In this document: positions 1 through 7,266 of the stretch, in pieces
Layout of the letters: every line of letters begins with the position of its first letter
Position numbering within the stretch: the first letter of the stretch is position 1
Assembly (NCBI GenBank): GCA_050732575.1
Contig: JBOHRF010000188.1
Location: 1-9,486 of the forward strand
DNA: 9,486 nt
Source of the DNA: JBBDWZ01 sp050732575
GTDB lineage: Bacteria > Gemmatimonadota > Gemmatimonadetes > Longimicrobiales > RSA9
Reading direction: 5' to 3'
Made by a program: the position numbers and the translations under genes
Notes under the pieces: generated by a model
Told to the model about the DNA's origin: nothing
Database searches by the model: none
Seen by the model: the letters and a program-made list of their open reading frames with translations, nothing else

Positions 1-1517
1 CGGAAATGGCGGTCCGCCTCACGCTTGGCGCGGGCGCTACTCGCGTGGTGCGCATGCTGATCCTGCAAAGCGTGGCCGTGGTCGGTGCCGGAGGCCTGCT
101 GGGACTGATGTTGGCGCGTTTGGCACTGCCCGCATTGCGCAATCTGGATGTGAGTCCCGCGCTGGCTCTGTTCATGGACAACCTGCGCTTGGATCTGACC
201 GTATTGTTGTGGAGCGCGGCCGCCGTGCTGGCCGCCGGACTGGTCGCCGGGATATTGCCCGCCTGGTTCGGACGACGAGCACAACTGGCTGATGTGCTGC
301 GCTCGGCATCCCGCTCGGCCAGCCTTTCACCGGCCGCTCTGCGCTGGCAGAAGGGCATGGTACTGGCCCAGGCCATGTTGTGCGTCACCATCATGGGTGC
401 GGCCGCGCTGGTGGGTATCAGCTTCGACAAGCTCACGCACGTTCCGGATGGCTTCGTGGCGGGCCAACGCGTAGTGGCGCGCCTGCAGCTTGCGGATACC
501 GAATATCCAAACCACCAGTCGCGTGCTGCGTTCGGCGAGCGATTGCTGCAAGAGTTTGCGCGCGAGCCCGAGCTAGCTGCGGTTTCCTTCTCGTCCACGT
601 TGCCTGTGAGCGATGGACTGTGGGGTGGCCGCTTCTTGGTCGAGTTGCCGGACGGCAGCCTGGCCGCAGAGCCCGTGCTCCTGCACTTTCGCCGGACTTC
701 GGCCAACTACCTGGCTTCCATGGGTATTCCACTGCTGCGTGGACGCGCATTCAGCGATCACGATGATGCACAACATCCGGCCGTTGCCATCGTGAGCCGT
801 TCGCTGGCCGAACGGATGTGGCCAGGGCAGGAGCCGGTGGGCAAACGCTTACAGCGCGTGTCCGCCACCAGTGAACCACAACCGCTCGAGGTTGTGGGTG
901 TGGTCGGTGATGTGATGGACGCCGGGTACAACGTACCGGCCGGTGAAACCGTCTACGTGCCCTACGCGCAGATCTCGATCAATCGTATGACCGTGGTCGT
1001 GCGGCCGCGCTCTACCCCTGAGGCCGCCCTGGCCGCGCTGCGCCGTGCGCTGCGCAAGACCGACTCGGGGGTGGCCGCCAGTAACACAACATCACTCGCT
1101 TCCCTGGTACGCGAAGCGCAGGCACTGCCGCGGCTGCGGGCAATCTTGCTGCTCACTTTTGCTCTGGTTGCCATCGGTATCGTGGCATTGGGCAGCTACG
1201 GCGTCATGAGCCAGCTGGTCGCCAGCCGCGAACGGGAATTTGCAACCCGACTGGCCTTCGGCGCTGCGCCCGCCCGCATTGGATCCCAGGTCCTGATTCA
1301 ACTCGCACAACTCACCCTGCCCGGCGCAATGCTCGGCAGCCTGGCCTTCTGGTTCCTGAGCGGCGCATTGCAGCCCTTCGTGTTTGGCGTACAGCCCCGT
1401 TCCATCCTGCTGCTCCTTTCGGTGAGCGCCGGCGTGCTGCTGCTCTCCAGCCTGGCCACGCTGCCCCCCGCATTGCGCGCTATGCGCGTGAACATCATGA
1501 AGAGTATGGCTGGGTGA
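1..1517 (+). CDS. ADOP-type ABC transporter permease (MacB/FtsX), 5'-truncated by window edge
   Basis: This is an inner-membrane permease of the MacB/FtsX superfamily, probably ADOP-like (duplicated orphan permease), which normally works with a separate ATPase to move substrates or drive envelope transport. The frame is open to the left edge. The first ATG (base 6) lies inside the conserved motif E-MAVRLTLGA that follows an FtsX cytoplasmic loop, so it is internal and not the start. Counting from that Met, likely membrane segments are at about 16-42, 62-85, 117-140, 378-402, 428-453 and 466-490. A MacB-type periplasmic domain lies between about 145 and 370, with the typical PLLRGRAF (243-250), WPGQEPVGKRL (272-282) and VVGVVGDV (297-304). 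The loop motif recurs at 411-420 (EFATRLAFGA), showing two FtsX halves. Family members are about 800-880 residues, so roughly 300 or more are missing. It is convergent with the next gene. The substrate is unknown; the family call is firm. Confidence 0.92.
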   Translation, partial: EMAVRLTLGAGATRVVRMLILQSVAVVGAGGLLGLMLARLALPALRNLDVSPALALFMDNLRLDLTVLLWSAAAVLAAGLVAGILPAWFGRRAQLADVLRSASRSASLSPAALRWQKGMVLAQAMLCVTIMGAAALVGISFDKLTHVPDGFVAGQRVVARLQLADTEYPNHQSRAAFGERLLQEFAREPELAAVSFSSTLPVSDGLWGGRFLVELPDGSLAAEPVLLHFRRTSANYLASMGIPLLRGRAFSDHDDAQHPAVAIVSRSLAERMWPGQEPVGKRLQRVSATSEPQPLEVVGVVGDVMDAGYNVPAGETVYVPYAQISINRMTVVVRPRSTPEAALAALRRALRKTDSGVAASNTTSLASLVREAQALPRLRAILLLTFALVAIGIVALGSYGVMSQLVASREREFATRLAFGAAPARIGSQVLIQLAQLTLPGAMLGSLAFWFLSGALQPFVFGVQPRSILLLLSVSAGVLLLSSLATLPPALRAMRVNIMKSMAG

Positions 1518-1540
1518 CGAGAGCAAGCGGCATGGCCGAC

Positions 1541-1561
1541 AAAAAGCATTGAATGCTGTTT
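1541..1561 (-). terminator. Possible weak terminator between convergent genes
   Basis: A short palindrome (AGCATT-G-AATGCT, 1545-1557) sits in the 63-bp gap between two convergent stop codons. Read on the minus strand it is followed by five T, and it is flanked by A-rich and T-rich runs that would extend the stem past a one-base bulge. It could serve both directions. The stem is short and AT-rich, so it would be weak. A second tiny hairpin (CGGC-atg-GCCG, 1528-1538) lies beside it. Both are seen in sequence; the function is inferred. Confidence 0.35.
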
Positions 1562-1580
1562 AATCTCCGCGTGCCACAAC

Positions 1581-4148
1581 TCAACGATTCAGCCAGTATG
1601 CAACCTTGATCAGGAACGTGTTGTCGGGATGACGTTCGAAGAGGTCGCGATAGTCATCCTGCCAGGAACGGTCCAGGTTCTGGTCCACGGACCGCTGGCG
1701 GCCATGGGCCCAGACCAGGAAGAGCGTCGAGCCGGGGCGGTACTCCCAGCGCAATACGGCATTGGTGCGCAGCTGGCTGAAGTTGAAGCCCGTGTCCTCG
1801 CCGGGCGGCGGCGAATACGGGACAAAGCGCGCCTCGTAGGATGCAGCATTGGGCGTGCTGCTCACCTGCCGGAAGTCCGAGTATGTGCCGCTGGTCACGA
1901 AGGGCTCGCCGTAGAACTCGAACGTGAGGTCGGGTGTGGCCGTGTAGTTGAAGCGCAGATTCATGCTCAACGTGCGCTGATCGAGATGGGCAAAGCTGTA
2001 GTGCGTGACGCCGGCGGCATCGGTAAAGTTGCCGAACCACTGCGTTGCGTTTTCACCCTTCGAGATGTTGGCACCCACATTGGCCTGCAGTCTCGAGGAG
2101 AAGCGCAGCGCAACACTGGGGCTGAGCGAGCTCGAGTGCGAGCGGCCTTCATCGCTATAGGACAGGTTCACCCACATCGACGGCACGATGGTGCGGCGGC
2201 CATCACCATTCACGCCAAACCAGGGATAGAATCCGCGGGCGTCGCGCAGCAGTGGCCCGCCCCGCGTGCAGCGGTCGCAGAACGTGCGGCCCAGACTGCT
2301 CACCGTGCCGCCCGCGTGCAGGTTCCAGTTGTTGTGCAGCCCCATGTGCGCGTTGGCATTGAACGCGTTCTCCAGCCGGACTCCCGATGTGGTCCAGTGC
2401 TCCCAGTGGTTGCCGTTGACTTGCAGCCAGCGATAGATGCCACGCGGTGTGCGGAAGCTGAGCGCTGCCCACGTGCTCCAGTCCCGAATGTCGGCGCGCC
2501 GCAGGAAGCCAAGATCGTTTACGTCGAAGCCGCCTGATTGCTGAACCAGACTGGTCTCGAACCGCGTGATGCCGCCGCCATACTTGCCAAACTTGATTTG
2601 CTCGGCATGGCCGCTCAGCGATGTGCGCAGCGAGTCCACGTTGTGTTCATCGCCCGGCTGCTGGTAGTAATGTACCGAGCTGCGTTGGGTGCGCAGCATC
2701 GCTTCCGCACTGCCGGCCACGCGTGATGCCGTTACCGATGCCGCCAGCTCATAGTTACCGCCGCCAAATCGATTGCGGAAATTGGCACCCGCGACATACG
2801 CATTCTCATGCAGGATAGGCCGGGTCCATTCATCCAGTGATCGATTCACGGCCGTGGCAATCAGGCTGAAGCCGGTGTTGCCGCCGCGCAGGTCCTGCTG
2901 GACTCGCAATACTGCGTAATTCGTGCGTGGCTCGACCGTGCGCGACTCCGTGCCATCCACATGCTGCGTCAGTGCATCGAGCAGCCCGAACGAGAGACCG
3001 CTGCGCGTGCGCCCCGTGAGCTTGGCCGCGGCCGCGATCGGTGTGGCACTCGGCGTCCTGGCATCGCCATAGTCATTGCGCAGCGTGGGCAAACGGCCAA
3101 TACGCCTGGAGTAAAACAGACCCTCATTGGTTTGGCAGTCGACTACGATGTAACAATTGAGCGCGAATCGATAAAACCCCGTGCCTTCCACAAAGAACGG
3201 GCGTCGCTCGCTCAGGAACGTCTCGAACGCGCTCAGGTTCAATACTGCCGGATCGGCTTCCACCTGACCAAAGTCCGGGTTCACGGTCGCATCCAGCGTG
3301 ATGTTGGGCGTGATGCCATACTTGAGATCGGCGCCTACCGCCAGCTGCTGCGACCGCTCGAACGAGCCGCTCTCGCGCGCGCGCGTCACGTTCTTGGCTA
3401 CTGTATATGGGGTCAACTCGATGCGCGAGGGTGCGTCAATGCCGGACAGCCCATCGAGCCGACCCATCTGCGAGACCAGACCGTTGCGCGATGTATTGTA
3501 CTCCGGCCAGCTCACGCGCTCCCGGTAGCGCTCGATGTCGCGCCACACGCCAAAACCGAAGGTATGCGTTTCCGCATCGGCATAACGCAGCTGGGAAAGT
3601 GGGATGCGAAACTCCGCCGCCCAGCCCAGCGAATCGACCGTGGTACCCACATCCCAGACACCGTTCCAGGAACCATCCTCTTCACCGTCATTGAAGATCG
3701 CGTAATCGCGCTTCACGCCGTCCGGATTCACGTTGAAGTCGAAGCCCGTGCGTCGGTCGTTGTAGGAATCGATGAAGACAATGATCTGGTCTGACGGACC
3801 GCGCACATCGCGGCGCGTGAGCGCGCGCATGATGCTGTCCGGATGCGGATCGTGGGCTCGCACGTACACGTAGAGGTTGCGATCGTCGAATGCTACCTGG
3901 AATTCCGTGCGAAAAGACGGATCAGCGCCCGGCCGCGGCTCGAATTGTCGGAATTCCGAAATGCGCGGCGCCGTTTGCCAGATGGCATCGCCGTTTTGAC
4001 CGTCAATCGTGGGCGGCTGCGCGGCCCGCTGCGCAACCGCCGTCATGGTTGTAGTGCGCGAACCATTGGGAGCAGGTTGCTGCGCAAAAAGGACATGCGT
4101 GCCAACCAGCGCTGGAGCCAGCGCCGCCGCTATCAGGATCAGTCGCAT
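1581..4148 (-). CDS. Secreted CBM9-like / DUF5916 domain protein, probable outer-membrane beta-barrel
   Basis: This is an 855-residue exported protein. The chosen ATG (4146-4148) begins a clear signal peptide (MRLILIAAAL...HVLFA, likely cleaved near residue 22 before QQ), with GGAA about 10 bases upstream. A start 100 codons earlier (4448) is rejected because that stretch crosses the terminator of the neighbouring gene and reads as non-coding. Residues about 45-240 match the CBM9-like (DOMON-type) domain: PPTIDG, DAIWQTA, FDDRNLYVYVRA, DQIIVFIDSYNDRRTGFDF, GWAAEFRIPLSQLRY, FGVWRDIER. From about 242 it is DUF5916, with the hallmark NPDFGQVEADPAVLNL (290-305), ERRPFFVEG (314-322) and FYSRRIGR (345-352), then many alternating strands ending in the strand-like FLIKVAYWLNR. 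The family is thought to sit in the outer membrane and is common in Gemmatimonadota, Acidobacteriota and Bacteroidota; the true ligand is unknown. It has only four cysteines, in two close pairs (332/338 and 624/627). It is probably monocistronic. Confidence 0.9.
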   Translation of the reverse strand: MRLILIAAALAPALVGTHVLFAQQPAPNGSRTTTMTAVAQRAAQPPTIDGQNGDAIWQTAPRISEFRQFEPRPGADPSFRTEFQVAFDDRNLYVYVRAHDPHPDSIMRALTRRDVRGPSDQIIVFIDSYNDRRTGFDFNVNPDGVKRDYAIFNDGEEDGSWNGVWDVGTTVDSLGWAAEFRIPLSQLRYADAETHTFGFGVWRDIERYRERVSWPEYNTSRNGLVSQMGRLDGLSGIDAPSRIELTPYTVAKNVTRARESGSFERSQQLAVGADLKYGITPNITLDATVNPDFGQVEADPAVLNLSAFETFLSERRPFFVEGTGFYRFALNCYIVVDCQTNEGLFYSRRIGRLPTLRNDYGDARTPSATPIAAAAKLTGRTRSGLSFGLLDALTQHVDGTESRTVEPRTNYAVLRVQQDLRGGNTGFSLIATAVNRSLDEWTRPILHENAYVAGANFRNRFGGGNYELAASVTASRVAGSAEAMLRTQRSSVHYYQQPGDEHNVDSLRTSLSGHAEQIKFGKYGGGITRFETSLVQQSGGFDVNDLGFLRRADIRDWSTWAALSFRTPRGIYRWLQVNGNHWEHWTTSGVRLENAFNANAHMGLHNNWNLHAGGTVSSLGRTFCDRCTRGGPLLRDARGFYPWFGVNGDGRRTIVPSMWVNLSYSDEGRSHSSSLSPSVALRFSSRLQANVGANISKGENATQWFGNFTDAAGVTHYSFAHLDQRTLSMNLRFNYTATPDLTFEFYGEPFVTSGTYSDFRQVSSTPNAASYEARFVPYSPPPGEDTGFNFSQLRTNAVLRWEYRPGSTLFLVWAHGRQRSVDQNLDRSWQDDYRDLFERHPDNTFLIKVAYWLNR

Positions 4149-4173
4149 CAGGTATTTTCCGGGTTGAGTCGCG

Positions 4174-4204
4174 CCCGTCCCGGTGTGAAATGCACCGGCG
4201 CGGG
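4174..4204 (-). promoter_or_regulatory. Leader hairpin just upstream of the DUF5916 start codon
   Basis: A perfect 6-bp stem CCGGTG (4180-4185) / CACCGG (4193-4198) encloses a 7-base AT-rich loop. It is extended by CCCG (4174-4177) / CGGG (4201-4204) across a 2x2 internal loop. In the minus-strand message the structure ends about 25 bases before the ATG at 4148. It has no T-run, so it is not an intrinsic terminator. It could affect message stability or translation, or be a protein-binding dyad; the role is inference. Confidence 0.4.
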
Positions 4205-4265
4205 GGTAGTCTTCCGGTTGGACAGACCTTACGCCACGAAGGTTGCGACCGATTTCCTGGACCTC

Positions 4266-4292
4266 ATGAACCGGATGTGGCGGATGAACCGG
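4266..4292 (-). repeat. Tandem array of three 9-bp units (arm A of an inverted pair)
   Basis: On the minus strand this reads CCGGTTCAT, CCGCCACAT, CCGGTTCAT, three contiguous 9-base units. The first and third are identical and the middle one differs at four positions. It is preceded by GTTA, giving a 10-bp GTTACCGGTT that is repeated exactly in opposite orientation at 4530-4539. Together with arm B (4534-4560) it forms an imperfect inverted pair about 240 bp apart. Confidence 0.7.
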
Positions 4293-4380
4293 TAACTGCC
4301 AGACAACGCAGGTTGAAACGGGAAGGAAAACGGAGGGCTGGAAATACGGAGAATTGGGATTGGGCGCGAGCCAGATCCAC

Positions 4381-4428
4381 AAAAAAACGAAACCCAGGCC
4401 CGCCAATACTCCAGCGGTCTGGGTTTCG
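4381..4428 (-). terminator. Rho-independent terminator of the S9 peptidase gene
   Basis: A perfect 10-bp stem (CGAAACCCAG at 4388-4397 pairing with CTGGGTTTCG at 4419-4428) is stacked on an inner 4-bp stem (CCGC 4400-4403 / GCGG 4414-4417). Read on the minus strand it is followed directly by seven T (4387 to 4381). This is a textbook intrinsic terminator 137 bases past the peptidase stop codon. It separates that gene from the DUF5916 gene downstream, which must then have its own promoter between about 4380 and 4149. Confidence 0.88.
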
Positions 4429-4533
4429 CCATCCATCAGCAACGTCACGGGAGTGTCAAATCCTCAGGGCACGACCCCCGCGTTCCACCCGACGAACCGT
4501 CTATTCCCGCAGTACCGCACTATCCCGCGGTTA

Positions 4534-4560
4534 CCGGTTTATGCGGTTTATCCGAATCAT
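4534..4560 (+). repeat. Tandem array of three 9-bp units (arm B of an inverted pair)
   Basis: On the plus strand this reads CCGGTTTAT, GCGGTTTAT, CCGAATCAT, again three 9-base units, preceded by GTTA (4530-4533). Compared with the reverse complement of arm A over 31 positions, 23 match, including a perfect 10-bp core. It starts only five bases beyond the stop codon of the S9 peptidase, so it lies in that gene's 3' untranslated region. Confidence 0.65.
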
Positions 4561-4565
4561 CGGCT

Positions 4566-7193
4566 TTACTTCCCTCTCATGCTGGCGTCGCCACGGTAGT
4601 AATCGCCGATCAGGTGTTCGGCGAAATACTCCATCATCAAGCGCGTGAAGTAGGGCTGCATGTCGGCGAAGCCGTGGGCTTTGCCGGGCATGACCATGTA
4701 GTCGAAGCGCTTGTTGGCCTTGATCAATGCCTCGGCCAGGCGGAACGTTCCGGCGTAGTGCACGTTGTTGTCCATATCGCCGTGTACCAGCAGGAGCCGT
4801 CCTTTCAGGTTTCCAGCCAGCTCGTGATTGGCCGGGACCTTGATCGAGAACTTGACGTCGTAGTCGAGATCGCCGTCATCGTCCGCGCTGGCCTTCACCT
4901 GTGTCCCGTTCTGCGGCGTTTGTCCGTTGGTCGGCGTTGCAGCCACGGTCTTCTTGGGTGTACGCGTCATGGTGAGGCCGTGATGCTGCTCGCTCCAGTT
5001 CTGGTTGTACACGTTGTTGTCGTGGTTGCCCGCCGAAGAAACGCCCACTTTGAAGAAGTCGTTGTAGGGCGTTTGCAGCAGGGCGGCACCGGTCATGAAG
5101 CCGCCGCCTGAGTGGCCGAAGATGCCGACGCGGTCGACATCGACATACGAGTGGCGCGCGGCCAACTGCTCGATGCCGGCTTTCTTGTCCGCCAGGCCAT
5201 AGTCGCGCAGGCTGAAATAGCCGTAGCTGTGATAGGCATTGGCACGTTGAGGGCTGCCGCCGCGGTTGCCGATCTGGATCACCAGGAAGCCGAGTTGTGC
5301 CAGCCGCTGCTGCACACCACTGGCGGTGAACGTGTAGGTGACCTGCTCGGTCTGCGGTCCGGGATACACGTTGGCAATGACCGGATACTTCTTTGTGGAA
5401 TCGAAGTCGATCGGCTTCCACATGTTGCCGTAAATGTCGGTGACACCGTCCGCGGCCTTGACCACGAAGCGCTCTGGCATACGGAAGCCGTACTCCTGCA
5501 GCTTCGAGATATCCATGGTCTCGAGATCGAGGATGGATTTGCCGGTGAGCGTCTCGCGCAGCACACTCTTGGGCACCTGGTCGGTCCGCGAGTACGTGTC
5601 TACCAGGTAGCGGCGGCTGGGTGAGAACGCCCCGCCGTGGGTGGCATTGCCTTCATCGAGAAGCGTAGTGCCGGTACCGTCCAGGTTCACGCGATACGTG
5701 TGCGTGTAGTAGGGCGTCTCACCTGCCTCCTTGCCCACTCCGCGCACATACAGGACGCGGCCGATCGAATCCAGTTCGGCAATGGATTCCGCGCGCCACG
5801 CGCCTCTGGTGATCGCGTTCTTCAGGTTGCCGTTGAAATCGTACAGATAGTAGTGGCCCCAGCCGGAACGCTCCGACCACCAGATGAAATCGCCGCCGGC
5901 GGCAACGTAGCGCACGTTCTGGCGCTCGAGGAACGCGTTTTCGGTCGATTCTCGGAGTAGTGCCTTGACTGCCTTGGTGGCCAGATCGACCTCGATCAGC
6001 TGCAGGGTGCGCTGCGGCCGGTCGCGCCGGACCACACGCAGCTTCTCGCTATTCACGGGGAAGTGAAGGTCAAAGAATTGCTGATCCTTGTAATGCTCGA
6101 GGTTCAGCCTGGTGACCTGCGCATCACCGCGCTTGTAGAAATGCAGTTCCCGCTGCGCTACTGAATCCTCGCCCGGCATGGCGTAGCGGTAAGAAGAAAT
6201 CGCAGGTCGACCACCCCGACCCCCCTGTCCCAGCGAATTGACCAGGTACAGGTCCTTCACCGTGCGCGAGTCGGTCCGCATCACCGCGAAGGCCTTGGAG
6301 TCGGGAGACCAGGTGACCTGGGGCTGGACCCGGGATTCCCGTGGACGGCCCTGCTGGTTCTGTTGCTGCAGCAAATTCAGCTCGGCCAGCCATCTCTGGA
6401 AATCGGCATCGACCATCGTGTTGTCCCAGATGTTGTCGGCCTGCATGATCTCTTCGTCATCAGCACCTTGCTGCTGCTGCTGATCGTCAACCTGCGTGGT
6501 GTCACGCGAGCCGAAGCTGTAGTTCACGACGCCGTCACGGCTGATCTGCTTGGGCGTTGAGTCTGCCTTGACCTCTACGATGTAGAGGTTGTGGTTCTGC
6601 GCGTACACGTAGACCGTGCTGTCCGGCGAGAAGTTGCGGAATTCCGCGTTCGCGCCGCCCCCGCGGCCGCCGCCACCACCCCCTCGACCGCCGCCACCCC
6701 CGCGACCACCGCCTCCTTCGGCCGCCCGCTCGCGCGCCAACTGCTCGCGGTTCAATACGCCGATCCTGGTCAGCGTCTCCGCCCGCAGGTCCCATTCGTA
6801 TTTGGTGCTGTCGATCAGGAACGTGAATTTGCGATGGTCGTTGTCAGGAATCGTCAGGGCTGTGAATGGCAGGCTGTTCGCCACGTAAGGCTTGCCGCCC
6901 GCCGTCAGAGCCGCAGCCAGCTTCTGATGGTCGAATAGCGGCTGCTTGGTGCGTGTTGACGGGACGACCAGCATGAACCGCCCGCCATTGCGATCCCGGA
7001 AGAAGTACCACAGCGAATCGCTCTTGCCGATGAACCGGGGCGTCACCGATGTAGTGTAGATCATCGGCTGCAACGCATCATTGGTGTACCGGTCCGAGAG
7101 CGCCCAGTTTGCACGATTTGCTGGACCCTGCTGCGCGGCCGCGCTCGCTGCGGTGCCAACGACGAGCGCACTCAATAGGATGAGGCGTGCCAT
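4566..7193 (-). CDS. Exported S9 family serine peptidase (DPP IV-like / prolyl oligopeptidase superfamily)
   Basis: This is an 875-residue peptidase expected to cleave peptides in the periplasm or outside the cell. Residues 1-20 are a signal peptide (MARLILLSAL...ASAAA before QQ). A weak ribosome site (AGCAGG) lies just upstream of the ATG. Residues about 30-570 are the DPP IV N-terminal beta-propeller region, with blade motifs VTWSPDSKAF (293-302) and WWSERSGWGHYYLYD (438-452). Residues about 575-875 are the alpha/beta-hydrolase domain: nucleophile S695 in GHSGGG, D808 in HGDMDNNVH, and H840 in PGKAHGF, so the triad is intact. Oddities are a Gly/Arg tract (159-180), Gln-rich runs (238-242 and 276-281), and a low-complexity T/N/Q/D insert (about 744-779) between the catalytic Ser and Asp. 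I see no clear YEEE-type Glu motif of true dipeptidyl peptidase IV, so dipeptidase specificity should not be assumed. The gene is followed by its own terminator. Confidence 0.93.
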   Translation of the reverse strand: MARLILLSALVVGTAASAAAQQGPANRANWALSDRYTNDALQPMIYTTSVTPRFIGKSDSLWYFFRDRNGGRFMLVVPSTRTKQPLFDHQKLAAALTAGGKPYVANSLPFTALTIPDNDHRKFTFLIDSTKYEWDLRAETLTRIGVLNREQLARERAAEGGGGRGGGGGRGGGGGGRGGGANAEFRNFSPDSTVYVYAQNHNLYIVEVKADSTPKQISRDGVVNYSFGSRDTTQVDDQQQQQGADDEEIMQADNIWDNTMVDADFQRWLAELNLLQQQNQQGRPRESRVQPQVTWSPDSKAFAVMRTDSRTVKDLYLVNSLGQGGRGGRPAISSYRYAMPGEDSVAQRELHFYKRGDAQVTRLNLEHYKDQQFFDLHFPVNSEKLRVVRRDRPQRTLQLIEVDLATKAVKALLRESTENAFLERQNVRYVAAGGDFIWWSERSGWGHYYLYDFNGNLKNAITRGAWRAESIAELDSIGRVLYVRGVGKEAGETPYYTHTYRVNLDGTGTTLLDEGNATHGGAFSPSRRYLVDTYSRTDQVPKSVLRETLTGKSILDLETMDISKLQEYGFRMPERFVVKAADGVTDIYGNMWKPIDFDSTKKYPVIANVYPGPQTEQVTYTFTASGVQQRLAQLGFLVIQIGNRGGSPQRANAYHSYGYFSLRDYGLADKKAGIEQLAARHSYVDVDRVGIFGHSGGGFMTGAALLQTPYNDFFKVGVSSAGNHDNNVYNQNWSEQHHGLTMTRTPKKTVAATPTNGQTPQNGTQVKASADDDGDLDYDVKFSIKVPANHELAGNLKGRLLLVHGDMDNNVHYAGTFRLAEALIKANKRFDYMVMPGKAHGFADMQPYFTRLMMEYFAEHLIGDYYRGDASMRGK
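6654..6719 (-). repeat. Low-complexity Gly/Arg-coding tract within the S9 peptidase
   Basis: About 66 bases encode a run made only of Gly with occasional Arg (residues 159-180, pattern of three to six Gly then Arg). It is flanked by a helix-like charged segment (QLARERAAE) and by FRNFSPDSTVYVYA, which resumes the propeller. The tract lies in frame and does not disrupt the gene. It is likely a flexible loop between propeller strands, and such runs are prone to replication slippage. Confidence 0.85.
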
Positions 7194-7266
7194 GGGTACC
7201 TGCTCACTTTGTGGAGGTATTGGGGGACTTTGAGATAGGACAACCTACGGCTGCCGTTCGTGAAGA

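Larger units (their letters stand above)
4149..4565. other. 417-bp intergenic region between S9 peptidase and DUF5916 genes
   Basis: This gap holds the 3' end region of the peptidase transcript (4566 downward) and the leader and presumed promoter of the DUF5916 gene (4387 down to 4149). It contains a strong terminator, two inverted 27-bp arrays of 9-bp units and a leader hairpin, listed separately. I found no convincing -35/-10 pair for the DUF5916 gene. Open frames that cross the gap show no family resemblance and appear to be non-coding. Confidence 0.8.

Noticed and set aside
1629..2537. Open frame of about 300 codons on the plus strand opposite the DUF5916 gene
   Set aside because: It lies wholly antisense to a well-supported gene, has no recognisable domain, and its composition matches what a high-GC gene produces in the opposing frame.
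2961..3794. Open frame of about 277 codons on the plus strand, also antisense to DUF5916
   Set aside because: Same reasons: Arg/Ala-rich shadow of a real gene, no family resemblance.
4454..4459. Perfect TTGACA on the minus strand as a -35 box
   Set aside because: No acceptable -10 follows at 16-18 bases (ATGGAT at 17), and the intrinsic terminator lies immediately downstream, so it could not drive the DUF5916 gene.
4190..4648. Plus-strand frame crossing the intergenic arrays and giving YRFMRFIRII-like sequence
   Set aside because: The periodic peptide is a by-product of the 9-bp DNA units. The frame runs antisense into the S9 peptidase gene and has no ribosome site or family resemblance.
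6456..6482. CAG/CTG trinucleotide repeat
   Set aside because: It is simply the codon run for five glutamines in the S9 peptidase; too short to treat as a separate repeat element.
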